Part shown: piece after piece, positions 11,836 to 24,900 of the stretch
How positions within the stretch are numbered: position 1 is the stretch's first letter
How the letters are laid out: every line of letters begins with the position of its first letter
Source: Onthophagus taurus
Taxonomy: Eukaryota; Arthropoda; Insecta; Coleoptera; Scarabaeidae
NCBI RefSeq assembly: GCF_036711975.1
Contig: NC_091976.1
Location: 32,860,001 to 32,924,000 of the forward strand
Direction: 5' to 3'
Length of the DNA: 64,000 nt
The notes under the pieces: generated by a model
Databases searched by the model: none
Told to the model about the DNA's origin: nothing
Seen by the model: only the letters and a program-made list of their open reading frames with translations
Program-made: the position numbers and the translations under genes

Positions 11836-12573
11836 TATACTTTCAAGTAACACTAGGGAAGTGCCATACGGCGATTTTCTTGAAACTTGACATACAAGTA
11901 GGGTATGGAAAAATATTCGACACGTGTATTGTCATTTCTGCCCGATCGCCGTTTTAAGGGTAGAAATCACCCTTTCCGATTTTAGAGATATGTTCGATTA
12001 TTTTACGAATTATTTTTACGATTGTTGAGAAATTATGTCACTAGGGGTTTTTCTTCTATTTTCTTCTGGTTTACTTCTGTTTCAAAAACTGCAACAACTT
12101 GTGTGTACTCTGCAATAATATTGCAATAATTAAATATGCTTGGTGTTTGACATCAATGTACATGCAGCACTTCTTTGCGGTAACAAACGGCAACCCTTCA
12201 CATTACTGTCTGTACTAATTTTAAAGTATAGGTCAAAAAGCTCCCCGCTTGCAAGCAACTATTTACTAATTTTGGGTTTCACCGATATTTAATTTATTAT
12301 TTTTATTCAATATTCTTAATGTTCTTAATTGTTTCAGGTTGTAAATACATTATTCATAAATCTATTTATTCATTCCTTTATTGATAAAATGCATATTACC
12401 CAATAGGAAAACAGTGGGAATGTCTTGCCAGTACATGCTATCCTTTTTTGAACTTTCGTTTCTCTGTCGTCAAATATATTCTCATCAAGCGGTTAAGGAG
12501 CCTTAAATGATCTTAATTTATTGTCCTCTACATGTCCCTGCTCTGTGTCGGTTCTTATGTGAATCACCCTGTA

Positions 12574-13033
12574 TTTATAATTTTTATCACGATATGATAC
12601 GATACGATATGGATAGAAATAAAAAGGATGAGGGTTACCAGCTTCTAGTGGAAGTTTGAGAACACTGTTTCCGTATTTTCAGACAATTTTTTACCCATTT
12701 TGATCTCTTCCTTTCTTTCTTCTTCTTCACTACTATTGCGGTAGTAGTAGCAATTAAATAATATAAATCATGTTGCCGTATTACATTCATTATAGTTTTT
12801 CATTTCACATTTGCTCTCATGCAAACATGCTTCAGTTTTGCATCACCGTGTATAGGCCTCATCATTTCTCAACTAAGTTATTGGATCTAGCCGTTTTAGT
12901 TTTTAAAATATGACCGAAAAACAAAAAAATGACTTTTTCATTTTTTACCTATAACTTCTTTATTTTTCGTTTTTTCGTGAATCTGAAAAAACATTCTTAA
13001 GCCAACTTTTTATGAAAAATGTCATGACACAAC
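12574..13033. other. Intergenic, no gene seen
   Basis: AT-rich sequence with a short GATACGATACGATATGG simple repeat near 12600. Nothing else recognisable. Confidence 0.5.
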
Positions 13034-13236
13034 TAGAAATTTTCTCTAGTTTCGTCTCCGTGAAACTATCATCAGGTTTTAATTCAATGTTTTTTTAAAT
13101 AAAATACATTATGTGACAATATCATTGAAATTAGAATTAATCCTATTTTTTGGTGTGAAAATGAAATATGGCGTTCATAAGAAAAAAATAACCTGATGAT
13201 AGTTTCATGAGAACGAAACGTCGGAGAAAATTTCTA
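13034..13236. mobile_element. Short MITE-like inverted-repeat element
   Basis: Arms of about 50 bp (TAGAAATTTTCTC … GAAACTATCATCAGG on the left, the imperfect reverse complement on the right) enclose about 100 bp of AT-rich sequence. The left arm has a small deletion relative to the right. No target duplication could be fixed. Confidence 0.6.
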
Positions 13237-14281
13237 AAGTAAACGTTAAATACTCGCGTTGTAGGTAAAAATTTCGGATAATGTCCGAATTCGGGTATAG
13301 CGAGCGACATATATAATATATATAATGAAGTAAATACAACTCCCACCTTCTTTCCTTTTTGTTAATTCCCTCTCATTCTCAAAAATGGAAACGAAACTCA
13401 ATATGTTATAACGATACATAAACAACGAAACAGAAAGAGATGTGGAAATTACAATTTTTGTATTTATATTTATAGTAGGTGTATTACCTAACTTAAACAT
13501 GAAAGGAAATGGATATGAGAAAGAAAGAGACGGAGAGTACGAAGAAAGAAAGGATTAAAGACACCCAACTCAAGTTAAGCCTCAACTTAACACACTTTTT
13601 CTACCCGGTTCGCTCGAAATGTGGGACATTCACTTCTCAGTCTAGATTCAGTAAGCTCACGTTAAAACTCGAAGAAAAAAAGCAGCTTGTTTAAGATTCG
13701 TTTTAATTGAAATATTTAAATTTAAAACTTGATGTTTTGATAACTTTCTATTATCTATATATACAATTTTTAATTTTTTTGGGTGTTATTGTATTTCAAA
13801 GTTAATGCGGTTTACTTTCAAATTGGGTGAGTAATTAAAAAAAAATCTTATCTTTTAATACACGTTTATTAAATGACTCTTATTCTTAACGAGTGATTCA
13901 GACGTTTTTAGTGGAATTCTTAAGAAAAAATTTTTGTTGTTGACCTTGGATGACCAATATGATAAGTTAACAAATCTTATAAGAATTTAGTGGGTTATAA
14001 CTTTTTAATAAAATTTATATTTACTTTATTAATATTTGCGGCTTGTTGTTTGTAACTGAAGAGCAGATCGGTCGTTGACCTAAAAATGATGAACTAAATA
14101 AGAAGAAAGTTATGCTTCAATTTCAACTCGATTCTTATTTAAATTCTTATTTGAAAAACTTAACTTGCATCATTATTTTCTTTTTGTGCCAAAAGAAAAT
14201 ATGTTAATTAAATTATTTCTTCACCCAACCTACTTATTAAATAGATTTAGTTGATTCCTTTTTAGTTTTAGAACCTTATTT
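13237..14281. other. Intergenic region upstream of the LPMO gene
   Basis: No recognisable gene; short open frames here lack family features. It should contain the LPMO promoter and perhaps a 5' UTR exon. Confidence 0.5.
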
Positions 14282-15391
14282 ATGAATATAAACAATTTTA
14301 GGATGTTTTTTACGATTTTCATCGTTTTAATCATCGCATATTTACCAACATCAAACGGACACGGAAGATTAATTGAACCTCCAAGTCGAGCTTCAGCTTG
14401 GAGATATGGATTTAACACACCCCCAGATTACAATGATCACGAATCGTTTTGTGGCGGATTTACCCGGCAATGGGTGAAGAATTCTGGTAAATGTGGGATT
14501 TGTGGAGATGCTTGGGATTCAAGGTAAATTACTAACTCAAAGATACAAATTTTAATAAAAAAATGAATTATTTTTAGTGTTCCACGTCCTCATGAATTCG
14601 GCGGTACTTTTGGTAAAGGTGTTATCGTTAGAAATTATTTTCCAAACAGTGAAGTTCCAATAAAAGTCGAATTAACCGCCTCGCATATGGGATATTTTAC
14701 ATTTTCCCTTTGTCCTGATTACAAGAATCCTACCGAGAAATGTTTAGAAGATAACTTTTTGGATAATTCGCACCCCCAAAACGAAGTCGACCACAAAACG
14801 AAACGTTTTTACCCGAAAGATGGAAACAAAATTTACGAAATGACGTTCAAACTACCGCCACAACTATCATGTAAACACTGCCTATTAATTTGGAGATACA
14901 TTTCCGGAAATAACTGGGGCGATTGCCCAAATGGAACATCTTCCATCGGTTGTGGACCTCAAGAAGAATTTAGAGCATGCGCGGATATCTCAGTTTCAGA
15001 TAAATTCGAGATTACAACAAGAATTCCTTTCCAAACAACTCAAACTACTTTCATAAATACTTCATCTACAACAACACCAATTCAAGAAAACGTTTATTCC
15101 CCATTAAATTCGATTTTAATTATATTAATTACTTTTTTAATAGTATGTTTGGGTATGTTTATGATTTATTTTTATTTCTATCAAGTCGGTAAAAGAATTA
15201 AAGATTGGATTGACAAGATACTTTGTATAAATGATCATCAAAACGAGAAAGATGCCAAAAATGACTCCAATTCAAAAGAATCCAACGAAATCGGGTCATT
15301 TCCGGTTGTACCACCCAGAAATAAAAAGAATAAACCCGTAGGAGACGTTGATATGGAAGAAATAGACTTAAATACCGTTCAAGTACTTTAA
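14282..15391 (+). CDS. AA15 lytic polysaccharide monooxygenase-like protein, membrane anchored
   Basis: Two exons, 14282-14523 and 14578-15391; 351 aa. A signal peptide ends in SNG, exposing H27 as the new N-terminus (HGRLIEPPSRASAWRYGF). A second histidine, H117, lies exactly 90 residues on, the same spacing as His1/His91 in the firebrat enzyme TdAA15A, so the copper histidine brace looks intact. A Phe in GPQEEFRACADI (about 212) probably takes the axial Tyr/Phe place. Many cysteines and the C-terminal CADI end the catalytic part near 218. Then follow a Thr/Ser-rich stalk, a transmembrane helix (about 260-282) and a ~70-residue charged cytoplasmic tail. The family cleaves chitin or cellulose oxidatively. 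Start uncertainty: TTTTAG just before Met8 (14303) looks like a splice acceptor, so Met8 after a 5' UTR exon would give a neater 19-residue signal. Confidence 0.9.
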
Positions 15392-15712
15392 ATAAAGACT
15401 GTAATATAAATAATTAGTTAATAATTATTATTAAGGTTAATTCCCCAAACAATTTTATTTAATTATAAGGTAAATAATTCACTTGAGAATTAGTAGAAAT
15501 AAAAATAATTTATTTTATGTAAATATTGATATAACCTCAATTTTCATCGATTTTGACAAAACGTTTATGAATTAATAAATAAAATTTATGATATGATTAA
15601 TTAATTATTTAAATTGTGTTTTTATTTTTACCCATCATTTTTAAAAACGTTAAGAATTATTGAAACCAGCAAAAAACATAAAATAAAGATTTGCTTGGAA
15701 AGAGATGACATC
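15392..15712. other. 3' flank of the LPMO gene
   Basis: AT-rich; an AATAAA overlaps the stop codon at 15391-15396 and further AATAAA motifs follow at about 15498 and 15575, so polyadenylation probably occurs here. No gene. Confidence 0.5.
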
Positions 15713-18545
15713 GAATGTTCCTAATTCTAGATGTAGTGTTAATTCTAGTTCTAGTGATAGTGCAAAACTAGAACTAACACTAAACCTAGATCTAGAATCA
15801 CTCGGGTTTAGCTGCACGTCTCTCAAGACGGCTAAACCCGAATGATTCTAGTTCTAGGTCTTGTGTTAGTTCTAGTGATAGTGTTAGTGCAAAACTAGAA
15901 CTAACACTAGACCTAGAACTAGAAACATTCGGGTTTAGCCGCACGTCTCTCAAGACGGCTAAACCCGAATGATTCTAGTTCTAGGACTTGTGTTACTTCT
16001 AGTGATAGTGCGTCTGAGGACGCACGGCTAAACCCGAATGTTTCTAGTTCTAGGTCTAGTGTTAGTTCTAGTATTAATTCAATAAGAATATGTAACACAG
16101 TGATGTCTAATGCTAATTAGCGCTACCTAGCATTGTCACTAAAACTAACACAAGACCTAGAACTAGAATCATTCGGGTTTAGCCGTCTTGAGAGACGTGC
16201 GGCTAAACCCGAATGATTCTAGTTCTAGGTCTTGTGTTAGTTCTAGTGATAGTGTTAGTGCAAAACTAGAACTAACACTAGACCTAGAACTAGAAACATT
16301 CGGGTTTAGCCGCACGTCTCTCAAGACGGCTAAACCCGAATGATTCTAGTTTAAGGTCTTGTGATAGTTCTAGTGATAGTGCTACTGCAAAATTAAAACT
16401 AACACAAGACCTAGAACTAGAATCATTCGGATTTAGCCGGACGTCTCTCAAGACGGCTAAACCCGAATGATTCTAGTTCTAGGTCTTGTGTTAGTTCTAG
16501 TGATAGTGTTAGTGCAAAACTAGAACTAATACTAGACCTAGAACTAGAAACATTTGGGTTTAGCCGCACGTCTCTCAAGATGGCTAAACCCGAATGATTC
16601 TAGTTTAAGATCTTGTGTTAGTTCTAGTGATAGTGCTACTGCAAAATTAAACTAACACAAGACCTAGAACTAGAATCATTCGGGTTTAGCCGCACGTCTC
16701 TCAAGACGGCTAAACCCGAATGATTCTAGTTCTAGGTCTTGTGTTAGTTCTAGTGATAGTGTTAGTGCAAAACTAGAACTAACACTAGACCTAGAACTAG
16801 AAACATTTGGGTTTAGCCGCACGTCTCTCAAGACGGCTAAACCCGAATGATTCTAGTTTAAGATCTTGTGTTAGTTCTAGTGATAGTGCTACTGCAAAAT
16901 TAAACTAACACAAGACCTAGAACTAGAATCATTCGGGTTTAGCCGCACGTCTCTCAAGACGGCTAAACCCGAATGATTCTAGTTCTAGGTCTTGTGTTAG
17001 TTCTAGTGATAGTGTTAGTGCAAAACTAGAACTAACACTAGACCTAGAACTAGAAACATTTGGGTTTAGCCGCACGTCTCTCAAGACGGCTAAACCCGAA
17101 TGATTCTAGTTTAAGGTCTTGTATTAGTTCTAGTGATAGTGTTAGTGCAAAACTAGAACTAACACTAGACCTAGAACTAGAAACATTTGGGTTTAGCCGC
17201 ACGTCTCTCAAGACGGCTAAACCCGAATGATTCTAGTTTAAGGTCTTGTATTAGTTCTAGTGATAGTGCTAGTGCAAAATTAACTAACCCGAATGATTCT
17301 AGTTCTAGGTCTTGTGTTAGTTCTAGTGATAGTGTTAGTGCAAAACTAGAACTAACACTAGACCTAGAACTAGAAACATTTGGGTTTAGCCGCACGTCTC
17401 TCAAGACGGCTAAACCCGAATGATTCTAGTTTAAGATCTTGTGTTAGTTCTAGTGATAGTGCTACTGCAAAATTAAACTAACACAAGACCTAGAACTAGA
17501 ATCATTCGGGTTTAGCCGCACGTCTCTCAAGACGGCTAAACCCGAATGATTCTAGTTCTAGGTCTTGTGTTAGTTCTAGTGATAGTGTTAGTGCAAAACT
17601 AGAACTAACACTAGACCTAGAACTAGAAACATTTGGGTTTAGCCGCACGTCTCTCAAGACGGCTAAACCCGAATGATTCTAGTTTAAGATCTTGTGTTAG
17701 TTCTAGTGATAGTGCTACTGCAAAATTAAACTAACACAAGACCTAGAACTAGAATCATTCGGGTTTAGCCGCACGTCTCTCAAGACGGCTAAACCCGAAT
17801 GATTCTAGTTCTAGGTCTTGTGTTAGTTCTAGTGATAGTGTTAGTGCAAAACTAGAAATAACACTAGACCTAGAACTAGAAACATTTGGGTTTAGCCGCA
17901 CGTCTCTCAAGACGGCTAAACCCGAATGATTCTAGTTTAAGGTCTTGTATTAGTTCTAGTGATAGTGTTAGTGCAAAACTAGAACTAACACTAGACCTAG
18001 AACTAGAAACATTTGGGTTTAGCCGCACGTCTCTCAAGACGGCTAAACCCGAATGATTCTAGTTTAAGGTCTTGTATTAGTTCTAGTGATAGTGCTAGTG
18101 CAAAATTAACTAACCCGAATGATTCTAGTTCTAGGTCTTGTGTTAGTTCTAGTGATAGTGTTAGTGCAAAACTAGAACTAACACTAGACCTAGAACTAGA
18201 AACATTTGGGTTTAGCCGCACGTCTCTCAAGACGGCTAAACCCGAATGATTCTAGTTTAAGGTCTTGTATTAGTTCTAGTGATAGTGCTAGTGCAAAATT
18301 AACTAACCCGAATGATTCTAGTTTAAGGTCTTGTATTAGTTCTAGTGATAGTGCTAGTGCAAAATTAACTAACCCGAATGATTCTAGTTTAAGGTCTTGT
18401 GTTAGTTCTAGTGATAGTGCTACTGCAAAATTAAAACTAACACAAGACCTAGAATTAGAATCATTCGGGTTTAGCCGTCTTGAGAGACGTGCGGCTAAAT
18501 AGTAGTTCTAGGACTTGTGTTAGTTCTAGTGATAGTGCAAAACTA
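15713..18545. repeat. 126-bp double-palindrome satellite array
   Basis: More than 20 copies of a ~126-bp unit made of two palindromes. P1 spans CTAGTTCTAGGTCT ... AGACCTAGAACTAG, centred on GCAAAACTA. P2 spans ATTCGGGTTTAGCC ... GGCTAAACCCGAAT, centred on CACGTCTCTCAAGAC. Deleted half-units occur (about 17281 and 18107). A block of about 370 bp at 17036-17440 reappears unchanged 826 bp later, a recent higher-order duplication. Open frames on both strands are products of the repetition. The array lies between the LPMO and guanylate cyclase genes. Confidence 0.94.
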
Positions 18546-18948
18546 ATCTAAAACGTGTAGTAAAAGTGTAGTTCAATAAAAATGTGTAACATATTTAAAA
18601 AAATTTCTCATTCTAGGTCTAGTGTTAGTTCTAGTCCTAGTGTTAGTCTAGTTTTATTTGTTATTCAGCACTAAATTATTGTATATTTTTATTGAGCTAT
18701 AACAAACACCGTATTAATCGAGGTTTTACTATAACGTCAAATTATATTATTAGATTTAATTCTTTATTTAATTTTTGTTAGTTTGCGCATGCGATTCAAA
18801 TATGTATTGATTATTGTTGAAAGCTTGACTTTGAGGAGGTGAGCTTGAAAGCTCACTCGCAGTTGGATGCGAGAATTGAAGGAGAATTGTGGTATGCACA
18901 CAACTTTTCCTACACGTTTGTTGAATTGGTTCAAAACGCGATCATAAA
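18546..18948. other. 5' region of the guanylate cyclase gene
   Basis: After a last satellite scrap (18610-18650) the sequence becomes less repetitive and probably holds the promoter and 5' UTR of the cyclase gene. No TATA box or initiator was assigned. Confidence 0.45.
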
Positions 18949-21900
18949 ATGGTAAGGAAATTGTGTATTTATAATAAAATTTGGTTTGAAAATATTTTTT
19001 TGTAATTTTCAGTACGGTTTTGTAAACTACGCGTTGGAATTGCTCGTAATTAAAACGTTTGGAGAGGAAATTTGGGAGAAAATTAAGTTGGGTTGATGAA
19101 AACGTTATAACGATTCAAATAAATTCGACTGTTCATTTTGTAGGAAAGATGCTGAAGTTCAAATGGAAGGGCAATTTTTGGTTCGGCAAATATACGAAGA
19201 TGAGTTAACTTATAATTTAATTTCTTCGGCTGTTGATATTTTAAGTTGGCACAAATTTTATTTACGTTATACAGAAATAACTAATTTGTGATTTCCAGAT
19301 ATTCCAGCAACTGCAATTTTGGAATTGTTTGGAAAAACATTTTTCGAATTCTGCCAAGACTCCGGTTACGATAAAATTTTACAAGTTTTAGGAGCCACAC
19401 CACGAGATTTCTTACAGGTAATTAATTAAGTTACATAATGAGACGAATAATATTTAATTTCAGCCGCTGAAATGTTTTTCTTGGAACCATTTCATTTTAA
19501 AATAAATATTTAGTTGAAAACGTTTAATTTATATTGCAATTAATCTTAAATAATAGATTTAACTTGTCTTTTCGAGGTAGTATTTACGAACAATCATAAC
19601 AACGTTTGTTTCTAAACAAAGTTTAATAAACGAGCTCTTCATCTGTAGATGTAGGCAACCACTTTAACATCAGATGCAAATTAGTTGTAAATGAATCTAT
19701 AATAGACCAAGTAATGACGTTTAACTATCTGGGGGTGGAAACATCTAGCAATAGGAGTCTAATGGATGAAATTGAGTAAACATTCTGTATAAGGTTATCC
19801 AACTCCATATGAACGCTGTTGTTATGAACGTATCCACCCGCAAAGGCCTTGCTGTGACGTCATTGGAAGAATTGACATTTCTATGTTTTTATTTATACAG
19901 TGTTTTTCAATTAAGAAGCAATACACAAAAATATAAAAATATTAAAAAAAATATTAAAATATAAAGCGAAATATTAAGACTTATAATTTTATTATTGTTA
20001 GGTTATCCAACTTGACTCGGTTACCATGGTGATTAAGATCCAAATATTGCAGGTGCTTGTCAAAATTGAAATTGAATTTAAGTTCTTTTAAGGAAAAAGT
20101 CTTATTTAATTGGTTTAAAAGGCTGTATTTAACTCAAAATTGGTTTATTTAGGGAATTATAAACAAGGTAAGTGGTTTAAATCATAAAAAGATATTTTTA
20201 ATTTATCTCTCGTAATTAGAATCGATTTAAATTAATTACAATTAACGAATTTGTTATGAATGCAAGATAATCGTAAAGAATTCGAATTGTTTTAAAATTA
20301 ATAAAAATTAGGTTAGAATTGATAAAAAAATCGAAATAAAATTTTATTATTTTAAGGTTATCCCACTTAACTCGGTTACCATGGTGATTAAGATACAAAT
20401 ATTGCAGTTGCTTGTCAAAATTGACGTTGAATTTAAGTTTTTTTAATGAAAAACACATAGTTAATTGAAAATATTAAACAACTTTTGTATAAAATGGTTT
20501 TTTATAAAGTTGATACCAAGATATATACTATATTCCATACATAATGGGCCTCCAATGACGTCACGTTTCCTACTTCACCAGTCAATGTCAATTTGTTCGA
20601 GTTGGATAACTTTATAACCAATACTCAACGGACCTTGAGTCTGAATATTATACAAGACCTGTACTCATCTATGCGCATGAGCCATAATAAGGACTAAAAA
20701 AACGGGAACTTTAAGAAATGGAACAATGTTGATAGAATGAGCCCGACACGAATTGCTAAAAGACCCAACCCAATCGAACTGAACCTAACTAAGAGACGAG
20801 TTGGAATTCCGGCCAAACGCTACACAGCTTCATTACAAAAAAGAATGATACAGAATAATCAGAACTTGGCCCAATAGCAAGAAAAGGAGCTTTTATTGAA
20901 ATACAACTCATTTAGTGTGATTCCAAACCTCGTCTTATACTTGAAGTGTAACTTAACACCTAGTAGTAGACTTTGAGCAGTGTAATTCCTCCATGTTGTG
21001 ACATTTAGTTTCTGGGCAGTGTAATTTCAGACATCTAACTAAGTCTAGAACCTGTAATCTATTTGGTGTGATACCAAACTTCTTATACCTGAAATATAAC
21101 TACTTCCTCTTTTGTTGTTGAATTTCTGACTATCTTTTCTGGTCCTACCTATTATTTGCCTTAAGCACCTCATTTCTGCAGCTGTTACTTTGGTTTTGTG
21201 CTTATCCTGCATTGGCCAAGTTTCCGTATTGGTCCTATGCAATAACCAGACAAGTCCATTGGTTTCTTGTTCATATTCTTCGCATTTTGTTTCTTCTGAA
21301 CAGTAATTTCAAAGTCTGGTCTTTCACCAGTATAATTCTTAATTTTTTGCTAAAATATGGATTATGATCATCCATATTTATATATAAAGATATCTTTAAA
21401 GTTGTATTTTTAAATTAATTTCCACAACCATAAAAAATAATTATAATATTAATACGAACTTTTTTTAAGAATTTAGATGCTCTTCACGATCATTTAGGAA
21501 CTTTATACCCTGGAATGAAAGCGCCATCATTTCGATGTACGGAAAGACCAGAAGACGGAGCTTTAGTCCTTCATTATTATTCAGATCGACCAGGTTTAGA
21601 ACATATTGTAATTGGAATTGTAAAGGTAATAAAAAAACATTTTTTTTTAATTTAGTATTAATAATTAAAAACTTAGGCTGTCGCGAGTAAACTTCATAAC
21701 ACCGAAGTTGATGTTCAAATCCTTCTAACGAAACAAGAAGGAGATCACGTCCAATTCGTTATAACGGAAACGTCCGCTCCTAAAAGACAGCAATTACCGG
21801 AAATTGAAGAAATCGAAACATTATCTTTAGGTAAGAATGATCTTTTTTTTTGTAATTTGATTTTAATTTTTAATTTTTGATTTTTAGAACCAAAATTAAG

Positions 21901-24900
21901 CACTGCAACGTTTTGCCACATTTTTCCTTTTCATATAATGTTCGATAGGGATTTGCAAATCGTTCAAACTGGCGATTCCGTAGCGAGAGTTATTCCGCAA
22001 GTTTTATTATCCGGTTGCAAAGTAACCGATGTTTTGGATACGGTAAGAAAATAATCTTATAGAAATTAATTTCTCTTCGCTGTATCTAAATAAATTAAAG
22101 AGACACCATCTGGTACACTCTCGTGTTTTCTCATTTAAACTTTTCGTATCGTTTCTGTAACATACAAAAGAACGAAACCGGCACAGATCCATACGAAACG
22201 AGTCTCTTCTATTACATATTTTCTAGGTCCGTCCCCATTTAGATTTTACATTCGCCAACATCCTTTCGCACATCAACACGATTTACGTTTTAAAAACTCG
22301 ACCAGGAGTGATGTGTGTCGATGATAACACCACCATGGAATATCGCACTTTGCGTTTAAAGGGACAAATGTTGTATGTTCCCGAAACGGATTTAGTTATT
22401 TTTTTGTGTTATCCAAGCGTTATGAATCTCGACGATTTAGTCAGGTAATAAAAACCGAAGAAGAAATTTATCTTTAAGTCATGGTTATTTTTAGACGGGG
22501 TCTTTTTATCAGCGACATTCCTATTCATGACGCGACGAGGGATTTGGTGCTTATGTCCGAACAATTTGAGGCTGATTATAAACTAACTAGGAATTTAGAA
22601 ATATTAACCGATAAACTTCAACAGACGTACAGGGAATTGGATAGTGAGAAGAAAAAAACTGATAGGTGAATTAATTTTATCTTTTAGTGAATTTATTCGA
22701 AAATTATTTTCTTTTAGATTGTTGTATTCGGTTTTACCGATTAGCGTTGCAAACGAATTGCGTCATAAAAGACCGGTTCCAGCGAAACGTTTCGACTGTG
22801 TCACTTTACTGTTCAGTGGGATCGTTGGGTTTGCTAAATATTGCGCGAGCCACTCAGATTCAAAAGGTGCCATGGTTATTGTTAAGATGTTAAATGAATT
22901 GTACACGGAATTCGATGAATTAACCGATCCCAAACAAAATCCTAATGTTTATAAAGTAAGAATAACATATTGGGAAGGAAATAATGTCTTGAACTAAAAC
23001 TAAAAGTAACACTAGAACATATAACATTACACCTAGAACAAGAAATATTAACTTGATGTTACACATTAAGTTAAGAGATTGAAACCGAGGTCGCTTGCGA
23101 CCGAGGCAGTAGTTTGATCATATTTTATGTGTTAGTTTATCGATTGTATACGACTTATGAGACTAAAGCCGAGGTCGCTTGCGGCCGAGGCAGTAGCTCG
23201 ATCATGTTTTATTATTAGTGTTTCGATTGTATACGAGTTATGAGACCAAAGCCGAGGTCGCTTGCGGCCGAGGCAGCAGCTCGATCACGTTTTATTTTTA
23301 GTTTTTCGATTGTATACGAGTTATGAAACTAAAGCCGAGGTCGCTTGCGGCCGAGGCAGTAGCTCGATCACGTTCTCTTTTTAGTTTGTCGATTGTATAT
23401 GAGTTATGAGACTAAAGCTGAGGTCGCTTGCGGCCGAGGCAGTAGCTCGATCACGTTCTCTTTTTAGTTTTTCGATTGTACACGAGTTATGAGAATAAAG
23501 CCAAGGTCGCTTGCGGCCGAGGCAGTAGCTCGATTAACGTTGCTTATACGGTCATTGGTTGAGAATAAATGGAAATGTATCAACGCAAATAAACCAGAGG
23601 GAATTAATTACTAAACAGAAATAGTAATTAAAACATCGTTTTCATTTCCATCTAAAAGTTACGACATGTAATATATATTTATGCTTACTACAGAAAATTA
23701 AATTGTGTATTGTTTCTATTCAATTTACAAAATTTAAGATAAACAAAATCAAACTTTTTACCCCGTGGAAAATAATAATGGTGACCTCCAACCTCGCTAG
23801 GTCGAGAAAATCCTGATTTATCGAAGAATGCGCAGCAGATTTAATATCGAGTATCATTTCTACTAAATTTATTTCGGGTCAACTTCACTTGAATAAAATA
23901 CAGATAAAATGTGATACCACAGTATTTCCCACGAAATTGTAACTTTGCCAGGAATTCAACAGTTTAGTATCCATTATGATGGGAAGCTGATTTATACCTA
24001 TTCACTTAATGAGAACATTGTCACATATATCACACAAAAATGTGTGTTTAACAAGAAAATTGTAATAAATTTCACGAAAATGTTTGTAATTCTTTTTTAA
24101 AAGATGTAAATTCCGACGATTACTGATGTTTTTGTTAAAAATCTATTCTATAAATCATTATAGTCTATTTTTAATGATGACCTTAAGCTGAGGTTAGAAT
24201 GGATACATATACATGTATTATCAATTTCAAGTCTACTCAAGTTTTTATTATAAGTATCCGGTTTTTTAGAAGCAAAATATAGTTTTCTGCAAGCAACATT
24301 TGGTTTTTGTCAAGCATCATACAGTGCTTTGATCTCGTTTAAGCAGTATCTACTTTTTTTTAAACAATATCTAGTCTTTTATAAGCAGTAGCTAGTCTTG
24401 CCCAAATAATATCTTCTCCAAGTAATATAAAGTCTTTTGCAAGCAGTATGTAATCGTTTACAAGCATTATCTAGTCTTCTCCAAGCAATATCTTGTTTTC
24501 TAGCTAGAATCCTGCAAGAGCAACGATTTGGTATTCATCTATTGACTCCGCCGCCTTGCACACAAGCGACTTTGGCGATGCTATATAACATCGTTCATTT
24601 GATGTAATGCAAAGTAAACCAAGCAAACAGCATTTTAATTTACGCTCTCTTCGCCGAAGTTGGTTTTTTTTGAACCTCAATTATAGCGTGAAGGAATGTT
24701 ATAATAGGTCAGTTTTGTTTTGAAACCTCAATTATAGCATGAAGAAACTGCAATTATAGCGTGAAGAAACTGCAATTATAGCGTGAAGGAATGTTAGGAT
24801 AGGTCAGTTTTGTTTTGAACCTCCAATTATAGCGTGAAGGAATGTTAGGATAGGTCAGTTTTGTTTTGAACCTCCAATTATAGCGTGAAGGAATGTCGGT

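Larger units (their letters stand above)
10731..12502. mobile_element. piggyBac-like non-autonomous element (TTAA target)
   Basis: Begins GGCTCCTTAACCG and ends CGGTTAAGGAGCC, a 13-bp inverted repeat, with TTAA at 10727-10730 and 12503-12506. The opposite arm of the host foldback element preserves the uninterrupted site (…GTTGCGTTAAATCATCTTAA, 9802-9830 in reverse), which proves the insertion and the TTAA duplication. Size is 1772 bp including a nested 518-bp element. No piggyBac transposase was seen inside. Confidence 0.85.
9755..12571. mobile_element. Foldback TIR element (CAGGGTGATTCA ends), with nested insertions
   Basis: Ends are CAGGGTGATTCACATAAG and its reverse complement, flanked by TA at 9753-9754 and 12572-12573. 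The two arms (about 9755-10210 and 10330-10730 plus 12507-12571) are imperfect reverse complements over about 450 bp. They share GGAATTTAATTCTAAAA, the CATCACCCTTAATCAA block and the ACACTCATAACGTATACC block. At the centre (10212-10328) is a tight palindrome starting CAGTAGTCGGCTATGAAATT. The right arm is split by the TTAA element at 10731-12502. The ends and TA target fit a Tc1/mariner-type mobilised element. No transposase belongs to this layer. Confidence 0.8.

Noticed and set aside
14230-14418. Minus-strand ORF across the LPMO start
   Set aside because: Antisense shadow of the signal-peptide exon.
17177-18502. Ser/Asn-rich ORFs on both strands of the 126-bp array
   Set aside because: Identical peptides recur every 826 bp and appear on both strands because the DNA is palindromic; no splice or promoter context.
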